Below, piece by piece: positions 35,834 through 44,808 of a stretch of DNA of 64,000 bases (positions within the stretch are counted from its first letter, which is position 1; each line of letters begins with the position of its first letter). A program made the position numbers and the translations under genes. The notes under the pieces were generated by a model. The model made no database searches. It was given only the letters and a program-made list of their open reading frames with translations, and was not told where the DNA came from. Location of the stretch: positions 744,001 through 808,000 of the forward strand of contig NZ_AP021874.1 in assembly GCF_009688945.1 (NCBI RefSeq), in the 5' to 3' direction. This DNA comes from Desulfosarcina alkanivorans (lineage in GTDB: Bacteria > Desulfobacterota > Desulfobacteria > Desulfobacterales > Desulfosarcinaceae).

Positions 35834-36580
35834 ATGAGTGGTGGCATGTACCTTGCGGCAGCCGGCGCCCTGGTTCAGCAGCTGCGTTTGGAAGTCCTTT
35901 CCAACAACCTGGCCAATATCAATACCGTCGGATACAAAAGCGAGCGTTCCCTGTTTCAGATTCCGGAAGAGCCCGACCCCCAGGTTTTCGAGACCCCCAT
36001 TGAGGCGGTTCAGTCCCTGTCTCCCTATGCACCGCCTTTTACGACCGAAATAGATTTCAGCCAGGGGGGGATTCGCCAGACCGGCAACGCGCTGGATCTC
36101 GCCATCAACGGCGACGGTTTTTTCTCCATTCAAACCCCCGACGGTGTCCAGTACACCCGCCAGGGAAGTTTTACGCTGGATGGAGAGGGGGTGCTGGTTA
36201 CATCCGACGGGTATCCGGTTCTGGGTGAGGGCGGTGAAATCACCCTGGAAGAAGGAACGGTGGAAATCGATACGGAAGGCGCCGTGTATGTGAATGGTGA
36301 TGAAGTCGGCCGCCTGCAGATCACCGACTTTCTCGATCGGGGAGGTCTGAAAAAAGCGGGTAACGGCCGGTTTATCGCTTCGGAGACGGCGGTCCCGGCA
36401 GAGCGACCGGAGCGCACCACGGTTAGCCAGGGGGTCCTGGAAGGCGCCAACGTCAACCCGGTGCGCGCCATGACCGAGATGATTGAAACATCACGGGCTT
36501 TTGAAGCTTATCAGAAAGTCATCCAGACCGCCGATGAAGCCACAGCCAAGAGCATCAACGATGTGGGTAAAACCGCATAG
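35834..36580 (+). CDS. flgF: flagellar rod protein FlgF
   Basis: A 248-residue proximal rod protein. N-terminal motif SNNLANINTVGYKSERSLF, central TRQGSFTLDGEGVLVTSDG, and C-terminal MTEMIETSRAFEAYQKV. GGAGG lies before the ATG. FlgF and FlgG are similar to each other and occur in this order. Confidence 0.93.
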   Translation: MSGGMYLAAAGALVQQLRLEVLSNNLANINTVGYKSERSLFQIPEEPDPQVFETPIEAVQSLSPYAPPFTTEIDFSQGGIRQTGNALDLAINGDGFFSIQTPDGVQYTRQGSFTLDGEGVLVTSDGYPVLGEGGEITLEEGTVEIDTEGAVYVNGDEVGRLQITDFLDRGGLKKAGNGRFIASETAVPAERPERTTVSQGVLEGANVNPVRAMTEMIETSRAFEAYQKVIQTADEATAKSINDVGKTA

Positions 36581-36661
36581 AATCAATTTCCTATACGCCT
36601 GTGTGTGGTCCGATTCCCTTCGCAGGCCCCATGCAATGTATCGACATCACAGGAGGCACCC

Positions 36662-37450
36662 ATGATCAGAAGCCTATGGTCCGCAGCCACCGGAATGCAG
36701 GCCCAGACCTTGAACATCGATGTGATTTCCAACAACCTGGCCAATGTCGGCACCTCCGGGTTCAAGAAAAGCCGGGCTGATTTCCAGGATCTGCTTTACC
36801 AGACCCTCCGATCGCCGGGTGTGTCATCCTCCGCCGATACGCAGGTGCCCACAGGCATTCAGGTGGGCCACGGCGTGCGTCCCGCCGCTACCCAGAAAAT
36901 GTTCACCCAGGGGGAATTCAACCACACCCAGAATCAACTGGACATGGCCATTGAAGGCGGCGGGTTTTTCCAGGTGATCCAACCCAACGGAGAAACCGGG
37001 TACACCCGGGCGGGAACCTTCAAACTGGACAGCGACGGCCGGATGGTGACCTCGGACGGGTTTCCCATGGAACCGGAAATTACCATTCCGGCCGATGCCG
37101 TATCCGTTTCCATCGGGACCGACGGAACGGTATCCGTTTTGCTGGCGGGGGACAGCCAGGCGTCGGATGTGGGCAATATCGAACTGGCCAGTTTTGTGAA
37201 CCCGGCCGGACTGAAAAGCATCGGCAGGAACCTGTTCATGCCTTCGGGCGCCTCGGGAGATGCCACCACCGGGACACCGGGCGAGGACAATTTCGGTACC
37301 ATTGCCCAGGGATACCTGGAAATGTCCAATGTGAGCGTGGTGGATGAAATGGTCAACATGATTGTGGCCCAGCGGGCCTATGAAACCAACAGCAAAACCA
37401 TTCAGGCTTCGGATGATATGCTTCAGACCGCAACCAACCTGAGAAGATAA
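36662..37450 (+). CDS. flgG: flagellar distal rod protein FlgG
   Basis: A 262-residue distal rod protein starting at ATG 36662, 5 bases after AGGAGG; the longer frame from 36605 has no binding site. Motifs are [39 protein letters not shown] and [15 protein letters not shown]. The segment after residue 40 includes the distal-rod insertion region ([10 protein letters not shown]) of FlgG. Confidence 0.95.
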   Translation: MIRSLWSAATGMQAQTLNIDVISNNLANVGTSGFKKSRADFQDLLYQTLRSPGVSSSADTQVPTGIQVGHGVRPAATQKMFTQGEFNHTQNQLDMAIEGGGFFQVIQPNGETGYTRAGTFKLDSDGRMVTSDGFPMEPEITIPADAVSVSIGTDGTVSVLLAGDSQASDVGNIELASFVNPAGLKSIGRNLFMPSGASGDATTGTPGEDNFGTIAQGYLEMSNVSVVDEMVNMIVAQRAYETNSKTIQASDDMLQTATNLRR

Positions 37451-37455
37451 AAAAG

Positions 37456-38460
37456 ATGATGACTGACGATATCCAGGGATTTCAACCCATGGACACGCTG
37501 CGCCGCTACCTGTTCTTCATCCTTGCCGCATTGCTGTCCGCGCCGGCTGCGGTATACGCCGGCACGACCGGACTTACGCTGAAAGCCGCGGTCGTTGTCG
37601 ATCGCGAGGCGGTTCGCCTGTCGGATATCGCGGCCGTCACCGATGGCCCCACTACGCCGTTGAAAACGGTGGGCGACATCGTCGTGGCCAAATCCCCCCC
37701 ACCCGGACAGACCCGGTTCGTGGGCGTCGACTATATTCGTATCCGTCTCAAACAGGCCGGTGTCGATACGGCCGCGATGGTTTTCAATGGTCCCCGGGAT
37801 GTACGCATTACCCGGGAGGCGGCGGCATTGCCCGTCGGCCGTATCGCACGGGCGGTGGAAGCAGCGATTCGCAGCCGGATGCCCTGGAAGGATGAAGATG
37901 TCGCCATCAGCGGCATCCGCTTTGATGAAAGCATTCAACTGCCCACCGGAAAGCTTGCCTATCGACTGGTTCCCGACCGTGACGAGGATTATATGGGGCG
38001 TACGACCCTGGACCTGCATCTTTTCGTGGACGGGGAGCCGGTGCGCAGAATCAAGGTGCAGGCGACCATCGCCGTGATGGCCGACGTGGTGTCGGTGGTC
38101 CGCCCACTGGGCAAACACCAGCATATCCGGCGGGCTGATCTGGCCGTGGAACGCCGTGATCTCGCGGGGCTGCCGGCGACGGTCGTCACCCGCATCGACG
38201 ATGCGCTGGGGAATCGGGTGACACGAATGGTCTATCCGAATACCGTGCTTCAATCCACCATGATTGCCCGGCCGCCGCTGGTCAAACGGGGTGATGTCGT
38301 CAAGATTGTTGCCAGAACCGGTCTCATGACCATTACCGCCACGGGCATGGTCAAACAGAAGGGCTGCAGGGGCGAGATGATTCGGGTGATGAATACGGAC
38401 TCCAATCGCATCGTCATGGCCCGGGTCACCGGGCCGGGCGCCGTTGAAGTCGACTTTTAA
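37456..38460 (+). CDS. flgA: P-ring assembly chaperone FlgA
   Basis: A 334-residue periplasmic protein with a signal peptide (hydrophobic LFFILAALLSAPAAVYA). The C-terminal SAF-like domain has VVRPLGKHQHIRRADLAVER and ending features GDVVKIVARTGLMTITATG. It helps FlgI polymerise around the rod. A start at ATG 37489 would give a tidier signal peptide and cannot be excluded. Confidence 0.9.
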   Translation: MMTDDIQGFQPMDTLRRYLFFILAALLSAPAAVYAGTTGLTLKAAVVVDREAVRLSDIAAVTDGPTTPLKTVGDIVVAKSPPPGQTRFVGVDYIRIRLKQAGVDTAAMVFNGPRDVRITREAAALPVGRIARAVEAAIRSRMPWKDEDVAISGIRFDESIQLPTGKLAYRLVPDRDEDYMGRTTLDLHLFVDGEPVRRIKVQATIAVMADVVSVVRPLGKHQHIRRADLAVERRDLAGLPATVVTRIDDALGNRVTRMVYPNTVLQSTMIARPPLVKRGDVVKIVARTGLMTITATGMVKQKGCRGEMIRVMNTDSNRIVMARVTGPGAVEVDF

Positions 38461-38471
38461 CGAGGTGTAAG

Positions 38472-39233
38472 ATGATTCCACGATTCACCACAGATCTTTC
38501 CGGCAGCGTCCTGAAACCCCTGGCGGTCATGCTGTTATTGGGCCTCGGGCTGTCCGGATGCGCCGGGTTTCCCGGAACGGGCAGCCCCGTTCAGTCCAAG
38601 GCCCCGAGTTTCGATACGGCCGAGCAGGCGGCACGGGTGCCGGTTCCAGACAGCGCGGCATCGCCTCCATCCGATGGCTCCCTGTGGCAGGACGGTGCGC
38701 CGCTGGTCTGCCTGTTCTCCGACCAGAAAGCCAGAACCGTTGGGGATATCGTCACCATTAAAATTTCTGAATCGTCGGCCGCCACCAACAAGGCCAGCAC
38801 GGCGACCGATCGCAGTTCTTCCCTGAGCGCCAGTGTGGACGCGTTCTTTAACGCCGAAAAACGGTTTCCGGCCGATCAGCCGTTCTTCAATCCCTTTTCC
38901 AAAGTGGCCGGCGGCGTGGAGAGTGAATTTCAAGGCACCGGAACCACCAGGCGCAGTGGCGATCTGGATGCCTATATCACCGCGCTGGTGACGCAGGTGC
39001 TGCCCAACGGGAATCTAATGGTCACCGGCTCGCGCGAAGTGCTGATCAACAACGAAAATCAGATCATCCAGCTCACCGGCGTGGTCAGGCCGCGTGATAT
39101 CAATGCCAAGAACCAGGTGCTTTCCACCTATATTGCCGACGCCCGGATCTCCTACAGCGGATCCGGCGTGGTCAACGACCGGCAGAAACCCGGCTGGCTG
39201 ACCAATATCGTGAATACGGTGTGGCCTTTTTAA
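38472..39233 (+). CDS. flgH: flagellar L-ring lipoprotein FlgH
   Basis: A 253-residue outer-membrane lipoprotein with lipobox LSGC near residue 30. The FlgH core contains RTVGDIVTIKISESSAATNK, and PNGNLMVTGSREVLINNENQ and RPRDINAKNQVLSTYIADA. It shows that the cell has an outer membrane. Confidence 0.95.
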   Translation: MIPRFTTDLSGSVLKPLAVMLLLGLGLSGCAGFPGTGSPVQSKAPSFDTAEQAARVPVPDSAASPPSDGSLWQDGAPLVCLFSDQKARTVGDIVTIKISESSAATNKASTATDRSSSLSASVDAFFNAEKRFPADQPFFNPFSKVAGGVESEFQGTGTTRRSGDLDAYITALVTQVLPNGNLMVTGSREVLINNENQIIQLTGVVRPRDINAKNQVLSTYIADARISYSGSGVVNDRQKPGWLTNIVNTVWPF

Positions 39234-39253
39234 TCGTGAGGATCGGCGCATAT

Positions 39254-40360
39254 ATGAAAACGAGACGAACCGTATTTTGGGCGCTGTTGGCCGTTGCCGG
39301 GATGGGATGGCATAGTATGGCCGGTGCCGCCAGGCTCAAGGACATCGCCGAAATCAACGGTGTCCGCAAGAACCAGCTGGTGGGATACGGCCTTGTGGTG
39401 GGACTGGATGGGTCCGGTGACGGGAAAAAGGCCACCTTTACGGTACAATCCATGGCCTCCATGCTGGAAAAAATGGGGGTGACCGTCGACCAGAAGGATA
39501 TCCAGGTGAAAAATGTCGCCGCTGTCATGGTCACGGCCACGCTGCAGCCCTTTGCCAGGCGGGGAAACCGGATGGATGTGCTGGTCAGCTCCATTGGCGA
39601 CGCCAAAAACCTTCAGGGCGGAACGCTCATGATGACGCCCCTGAAGGGCGTTGACGGCCGGATATACGCCGTGGCCCAGGGGCCTGTGAACACCGGTGGA
39701 TTTGGCGCCGGCGGGGCCGCATCCTCGGTGGTGAAGAACTTTCCCACCGTGGGCCGGGTGCTGTCAGGAGCCATCATCGAACGGGAGGTCCCCAATAATT
39801 TCGGCGACCGTGATCGCCTGATGTTCAGCCTGCACAACCCTGACTTTACCACCGCCGACCGGGTGGTCAACGTCATCAACGCCCAATTCCCCGAACCCCT
39901 GGCACGGGCACAGGACGCCGGGACGATCGAGATCAGGGTCCCGGATCGATACATGGGCAACACGGTTTCCCTGCTGGCCTCGCTAGGTGCGCTGGAGGTG
40001 GAGACCGACAATGACGCCAAGGTGGTGATCAATGAGCGCACCGGAACGGTCGTCATGGGTGACCAAGTCCGGATTTCAACCATTGCCATCGCGCACGGCA
40101 ATTTAAGCATTGTGGTTCAGGAAAATGTCAATGTCTCCCAGCCGCTGCCTTTTTCCGAAGGACAGACGGTGGCCTCGCCGAACACCCGGATCAATGTTCA
40201 GGAAGATGGCAACCAGCTGGTGGTGGTTCCCAGAGGCGTAAGTATCGGGCAGGTGGTCAATGCGCTCAATGCCCTGGGGGTTACCCCCCGGGACCTGATT
40301 GCCATTTTCCAGGCCATCAAGGCGGCCGGCGCACTCCAGGCCGATCTGGAGGTGATCTGA
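39254..40360 (+). CDS. flgI: flagellar P-ring protein FlgI
   Basis: A protein of about 368 residues with a signal peptide from MKTRRTVFWALLAVAG, so ATG 39254 is preferred over GTG 39221. Mature sequence starts ARLKDIAEINGVRKNQLVGY. It forms the periplasmic bushing around the rod. The stop overlaps the flgJ ATG by one base. Confidence 0.95.
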   Translation: MKTRRTVFWALLAVAGMGWHSMAGAARLKDIAEINGVRKNQLVGYGLVVGLDGSGDGKKATFTVQSMASMLEKMGVTVDQKDIQVKNVAAVMVTATLQPFARRGNRMDVLVSSIGDAKNLQGGTLMMTPLKGVDGRIYAVAQGPVNTGGFGAGGAASSVVKNFPTVGRVLSGAIIEREVPNNFGDRDRLMFSLHNPDFTTADRVVNVINAQFPEPLARAQDAGTIEIRVPDRYMGNTVSLLASLGALEVETDNDAKVVINERTGTVVMGDQVRISTIAIAHGNLSIVVQENVNVSQPLPFSEGQTVASPNTRINVQEDGNQLVVVPRGVSIGQVVNALNALGVTPRDLIAIFQAIKAAGALQADLEVI

Positions 40361-40698
40361 TGTCTGATTTAAAACCCATGGGAGCGGCGTCCACAATTTT
40401 TCAACTGCAGGCCTCCAGGGCCGACCGAACCCTTTCAACCGCCACTTCGGCCGCCCGCCGCACCGCTGATTCAGATGCCGACCTAAAAGCGGCCAGCCGG
40501 CAGTTCGAATCTCTACTGCTCAATTTTATGCTCAAGGAAATGCGGGCCACCGTTCCTGAATCCGCCTTGTTTCCCCAATCGATGGCCGATGAGATCTTTA
40601 CGGGCATGCTGGATGAGCAGATCGCGGGGGAAATGGCGCAAAACGGCGGCATCGGAATTTCACGAATGATTTTCAACCAGCTCAAAGGAGAAAAATAA
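40360..40698 (+). CDS. flgJ: rod-binding protein FlgJ (no muramidase domain)
   Basis: A 112-residue protein that holds only the rod-binding N-terminal part of FlgJ (FESLLLNFMLKEMRATVPES and FTGMLDEQIAGEMAQNGGIG). The peptidoglycan hydrolase domain of enterobacterial FlgJ is absent, so a separate enzyme must open the wall for the rod. It starts by one-base overlap with flgI. Confidence 0.92.
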   Translation: MSDLKPMGAASTIFQLQASRADRTLSTATSAARRTADSDADLKAASRQFESLLLNFMLKEMRATVPESALFPQSMADEIFTGMLDEQIAGEMAQNGGIGISRMIFNQLKGEK

Positions 40699-40739
40699 GG
40701 CGCCGGGGGGCACCATCCAAGGACGTTGAATCGGGGGAT

Positions 40740-40767
40740 TAAAGCCATCGCCGCAAATGGCCGATAA
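40740..40767 (+). promoter_or_regulatory. sigma-28 promoter of flgM operon
   Basis: TAAAGCCA (-35, 40740-40747) and a perfect -10 GCCGATAA (40760-40767) separated by 12 rather than 11 bases. The start is expected near 40774, 60 bases before flgM. This would let FliA raise its own anti-sigma factor and the junction proteins. Confidence 0.7.
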
Positions 40768-40833
40768 CACAGGCAGTGCCACCATGATCGGCGATCGTGG
40801 CGAATAAGATCAATCGGAACCAGGAGATCTTTA

Positions 40834-41166
40834 ATGATAATTCCCCAAAAGGGCCCGCTGCAATTTCTGCCCGACCGCAGGCGGCCGGCCCATTTATCGG
40901 TGCCATGCCATCTCCGAAGGGACAATTTGCCGGCAAGTCCGCCTGGACGGGACACCGTCACTCTGACGGAAAAAGGACGCGACACCGGAAGCGCCGTGCA
41001 ACAGGCGAAAATGCCCGGTGAAAATCGTGAAGACCGGGTCGCGTTTTTAAGACGCCAGATTGAAGCAGGTGCCTACCGGGTGAGCGGGAGTCGGATTGCG
41101 GCCAGCATGGTCGACGAGACCCTGGAAAATAACATGGTTCTGAAACAGATTGAAACCAATGGATGA
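40834..41166 (+). CDS. flgM: anti-sigma-28 factor FlgM
   Basis: A 110-residue protein. The C-terminal half is FlgM: RDTVTLTEKGRD, then EDRVAFLRRQIEAGAYRVSG and SRIAASMVDETLENN, the helices that bind FliA. AGGAG lies 8 bases before the ATG. The N-terminal 38 residues are unusually rich in Arg and Pro; the +2 frame over the same bases (40797-41021) reads more like a normal disordered FlgM N-terminus, so a frameshift is possible. Confidence 0.85.
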   Translation: MIIPQKGPLQFLPDRRRPAHLSVPCHLRRDNLPASPPGRDTVTLTEKGRDTGSAVQQAKMPGENREDRVAFLRRQIEAGAYRVSGSRIAASMVDETLENNMVLKQIETNG

Positions 41167-41187
41167 CGACAACCCAAAGGATGCCCC

Positions 41188-41700
41188 ATGAATGTGATGA
41201 TATCCACCCTGCTATCCATTTTGGACGAAGAGACGTCTTGTTACCGGGAAATGGAAAACCTGTTGGCCGATGAAGAAGAATCGATTTCTTTTTCCAGAAA
41301 GGACCGTTTCGATACGGTCCAGCTGAAAAAAGATGCCCTGCTGTTCAAACTCCAGCAGTTTGAGCAAAAAAGAAAACCCATGATTGACCGCTTGGCCGAC
41401 GGATACGGAACCGGCGGACAGCCGCTTACCATAAGCCGGCTGGCCAGATATGTGGCGCCGCCATATGATGAAAGGCTGCTTGAACGTGCCGATCGCCTGC
41501 GATCGGTCATCGGCGCGGTTCAAGAGAAAAACAGGCGCAACCAGTTGCTGATCAATCACTACCTGGACCTGATAAAGGGATCGCTGAACCTCCTGACCCG
41601 CCACCTCGAAGACAACCCGGTCTATCAAAAACCGGGGACCCGTCAACCGTCGGCAGGCTACCCGTGTGGCGGCGGGCGCCTGATCTGTGGAACCGTTTGA
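41188..41700 (+). CDS. flgN: flagellar export chaperone FlgN
   Basis: A 170-residue helical protein with the FlgN pattern (MISTLLSILDEETSCYREME near the start, KNRRNQLLINHYLDLIKGS near 112-130). It escorts FlgK and FlgL to the export gate. It sits between flgM and flgK as usual. Confidence 0.88.
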   Translation: MNVMISTLLSILDEETSCYREMENLLADEEESISFSRKDRFDTVQLKKDALLFKLQQFEQKRKPMIDRLADGYGTGGQPLTISRLARYVAPPYDERLLERADRLRSVIGAVQEKNRRNQLLINHYLDLIKGSLNLLTRHLEDNPVYQKPGTRQPSAGYPCGGGRLICGTV

Positions 41701-41731
41701 AGTTGGATAACTAACCGGAGGGATACCCGCC

Positions 41732-43144
41732 ATGGCCAACATGATATACGGCATGCTCAACGTTGCCCAGACCGCGCTGCTGACGCAGCAGAAAGCGTTG
41801 GACATCACGGCCAACAACATTGCCAATGTGAATACCGAAGGCTACTCCAGGCAGCGGCTCAACATGGAGCAAAACGAACCCGTTCGTTATGAGGGCGGAA
41901 CCCTGAGCACCGGCGTGCGTGCCAACCGGACCATCCAGCGGATATACGACCGCTTCCTGGCCGCCCAGATGGAAGCGGCGGCGTCACAGGAGGGGCGGTG
42001 GCAGGCCCAGCAGGAGACCCTGGAAAAAGCCGAACTGATGTTCGACGATGCTTCGGGCTATGGGTTGAACGGCGCCATGAATGAATTCTGGAATTCCTGG
42101 CAGGAACTGGCCAACAATCCGTCAGGATATACGGAGCGGGCAGCGCTGCTGGCCAATTCCGAAAACCTGACCCTGGTATTCAATAAATTGTCCAGGGACC
42201 TGACCCAGGTCCAGTCGGACAGCGATGCCAGTATCAAAGGGGCGGTGGATGATATCAACACCCTGACCGGCGAAATTGCGGAACTGAACCTGAAAATTGC
42301 CGAAGTTGAAGCCGGAAACGAACACAGTGCCAACGATTTCAGGGATCAGCGCGATATGAAGCTCAAGACGCTTTCCGGTTTGATCGATGTAAACAGTTTC
42401 GAGGATGCCGACGGGTTTTTGACCGTTGTCAGCACCAACGGGCACACGCTTGTGGACCGGACCAGTTCGTGGGACCTGACCACCGGAACGAATGCCGACG
42501 GGTTTGAGGATGTTTTCTGGGAGAGCAGCAGCGGGACCCTGGACAATATCACCGATGATATTTCAACCGGAAAACTCAAGGGCTGGATAGAATCCAGGGA
42601 TACGATTATTCCGGATTATCTGACCCGTCTGGACGATATGGCCGTTGCCATGGCCACCGCGGTAAACAGCCAGCACAACAGCGGCCTTGACCTCAACGGG
42701 GATGCCGGTCTGGATTTTTTCTCGCCCTTTACCGGTGCGGCGGACATTACGGTCAATGGTGCGATTGCCGGCGATACCAACCTGATTGCTGCGGCGATGA
42801 ACGGTCCGACGGTTTTTGAGAACCCCCCCGGCGGCAACAGCAATGCCATTGCCATGGCAGAAATCCAGAACCAGTTGCTGATGAGCGGGAACAGTGCCAC
42901 CATCGATGATTCCTACAGCGGCCTGGTCAGTGACGTGGGCCGGCTGGTTTCACAGGCCAGTGTCAATGCGGACCATCAATCCACGGTGTCGCTGCAGTTG
43001 GCCACCTACCGGGAAGAGGTGTCCGGTGTCTCCATGGATGAAGAAATGGTCAACATGGTCCAGTTCCAAAGCGCCTACACGGCGGCCGCCAAACTGGTGT
43101 CCGCCGTCGACGAAATGCTCCAGACGCTTGTCGCCATGGTATAA
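41732..43144 (+). CDS. flgK: flagellar hook-associated protein FlgK
   Basis: A 470-residue hook-filament junction protein. The N-terminus has QKALDITANNIANVNTEGYS and the C-terminus has VSGVSMDEEMVNMVQFQSAY. It is at the short end for the family, lacking much of the surface domain. GGAGG lies before the ATG. Confidence 0.95.
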   Translation: MANMIYGMLNVAQTALLTQQKALDITANNIANVNTEGYSRQRLNMEQNEPVRYEGGTLSTGVRANRTIQRIYDRFLAAQMEAAASQEGRWQAQQETLEKAELMFDDASGYGLNGAMNEFWNSWQELANNPSGYTERAALLANSENLTLVFNKLSRDLTQVQSDSDASIKGAVDDINTLTGEIAELNLKIAEVEAGNEHSANDFRDQRDMKLKTLSGLIDVNSFEDADGFLTVVSTNGHTLVDRTSSWDLTTGTNADGFEDVFWESSSGTLDNITDDISTGKLKGWIESRDTIIPDYLTRLDDMAVAMATAVNSQHNSGLDLNGDAGLDFFSPFTGAADITVNGAIAGDTNLIAAAMNGPTVFENPPGGNSNAIAMAEIQNQLLMSGNSATIDDSYSGLVSDVGRLVSQASVNADHQSTVSLQLATYREEVSGVSMDEEMVNMVQFQSAYTAAAKLVSAVDEMLQTLVAMV

Positions 43145-43164
43145 CAATCGAATGGGAGTCCAGG

Positions 43165-44040
43165 ATGAGAATCAGTAACCGGATTATGGCAGACCACATA
43201 AAGGCCAACCTGTCCAAACAGAGCAGCCAACTCATGAAAACGCAACTGAAGCTGGCTTCCGGAAAAGAGATCAACAAACCTTCCGACGATCCCGTAGGGA
43301 TGGGCAAGGTGCTCGATTATCGAACGACATTGTCGACCATCGATCAGTACCGCGACAATATTCTGGATGCTAAAACCAGAGTGGAATTCACCGAAGCCAT
43401 TCTCGATCAGGCCCAGGATATGATCCGCCAGGCCAAGAATATTGCCTCCAACCCGGATACGGAAAGCAAGGTCGCATTGGCCCAGGAAATCGATAATATC
43501 CGCGAGCAGGTGCTGGGGCTGGCCAACTCCAAATATGGAACCAATTATATCTTTTCAGGCCATGTGACCGATACGGCCCCGTTTGATACGGCTGCACCCT
43601 ATGCCTACAATGGAGACAACGGCAGCCACCAGGTCATCGTGGGGGAGGGGATCACGATTCCGATCGAAACCGACGGTGAACAGATATTCATCGAGGGGGC
43701 GGACAATCTTTTCGCGGTGCTCGACAGCCTGGAATCGACCTTGCTCGCCGACCCGTTCGACCGGACGGCGGTCCAGGCCCATGTGGATCCGTTAACCCGC
43801 ATTGACGATCAGATTCAGCTGGTGCGCAGCAACCTGTCTTTCGACTACCTGCGCCTGGAGAGAACCGAGACGTTCTGGTACAATATGAGCAATTCCGTCG
43901 AAACCATGCGCGCCGACGTCGAAGACGTTGATATCACCAAAACCGCTATCGACATGCAGGTCCAGCAGACGGCCTACGAAGTTCTTCTGGCGACTTCAGC
44001 AAGCGTCATTCAACCCACCCTGGTGGATTTTCTCGGATAG
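43165..44040 (+). CDS. flgL: flagellar hook-associated protein FlgL
   Basis: A 291-residue flagellin-like junction protein. The N-terminal segment is LMKTQLKLASGKEINKPSDD and the C-terminal helix is ITKTAIDMQVQQTAYEVLLA. It is last in the sigma-28 flgM operon. Its stop is one base from the convergent motB stop, leaving no room for a terminator. Confidence 0.94.
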   Translation: MRISNRIMADHIKANLSKQSSQLMKTQLKLASGKEINKPSDDPVGMGKVLDYRTTLSTIDQYRDNILDAKTRVEFTEAILDQAQDMIRQAKNIASNPDTESKVALAQEIDNIREQVLGLANSKYGTNYIFSGHVTDTAPFDTAAPYAYNGDNGSHQVIVGEGITIPIETDGEQIFIEGADNLFAVLDSLESTLLADPFDRTAVQAHVDPLTRIDDQIQLVRSNLSFDYLRLERTETFWYNMSNSVETMRADVEDVDITKTAIDMQVQQTAYEVLLATSASVIQPTLVDFLG

Positions 44041-44041
44041 A

Positions 44042-44794
44042 TCATTTCGAACGGGACATGTCAGGGCGGCGGGGAAGGGTGCCGACGACGATTTCCACGC
44101 GCCGGTTCTTGCGCCGGCCCTCCGCCGTGAGATTGTCAGCGATGGGGCGGAATTCGCCAAACCCCATGGTGGCGACCCGTTTGGGGTCGATGGCAGACTG
44201 GTCCAGCAGGAACTGTGCGACGGTGGCGGCGCGGGCGATGGACAGCTTGAGATTGGATTGGAACGGGCCGCCCCTGACGGGAACGTCGTCCGTGTGGCCG
44301 GCAATGACGATATCGCCAGCGGTTTCGCTCGTTAAAATCTGGCCGATCCGGAGGATCAAGGGCTTGAGTTCGGTCTTGATTTCGGCTTTTCCCGAGTCGA
44401 ATGTGCTCTCTCCCATCATGCGGATGACGACCCGATTGTTTCCGGCTTCGATTTCGATGTCGTTTTCTATCCGTCCGTAGAGTTCATCGAAGTTTTCTTC
44501 CAGTTCCCTGCCGATAAACTCCTTTACCCGTGTGGCGATGGCTTCCTGATCAAAGTCCTTGGCGATCATTTTCAGGCCATGGCGGGGTGATTCAGAAACA
44601 TTTTTTTTGCGTTGCATGCCGAACGCTTTTTCCATGGAGCCGGCCACCTGTTTATATTTCTGACGATCGATTTCGGAGAAAGAGAGCAGCAGCACGAAGA
44701 AACAGAGCAGCAGGCTCATCAGGTCGCCGAAGGTGCACATCCACATGGGGGCGCCTTTTACACATGGGGGACATTCCTGTACATCGTTACTCAT
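44042..44794 (-). CDS. motB: stator protein MotB, PomB-like
   Basis: A 250-residue stator subunit with a short cytoplasmic N-terminus, one transmembrane helix and a C-terminal OmpA/MotB peptidoglycan-binding domain (ESTFDSGKAEIKTELKPL, IVIAGHTDDVPVRGG). The channel aspartate is Asp24 in TFGDLMSLLLCFFVLLLSFS. This segment is far closer to sodium-type PomB of Vibrio (where the ion-binding residue is also Asp24) than to proton-type E. coli MotB, suggesting sodium drive. It follows motA by 14 bases. Confidence 0.93.
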   Translation of the reverse strand: MSNDVQECPPCVKGAPMWMCTFGDLMSLLLCFFVLLLSFSEIDRQKYKQVAGSMEKAFGMQRKKNVSESPRHGLKMIAKDFDQEAIATRVKEFIGRELEENFDELYGRIENDIEIEAGNNRVVIRMMGESTFDSGKAEIKTELKPLILRIGQILTSETAGDIVIAGHTDDVPVRGGPFQSNLKLSIARAATVAQFLLDQSAIDPKRVATMGFGEFRPIADNLTAEGRRKNRRVEIVVGTLPRRPDMSRSK

Positions 44795-44808
44795 CGGTCA
44801 CCTGCCAG

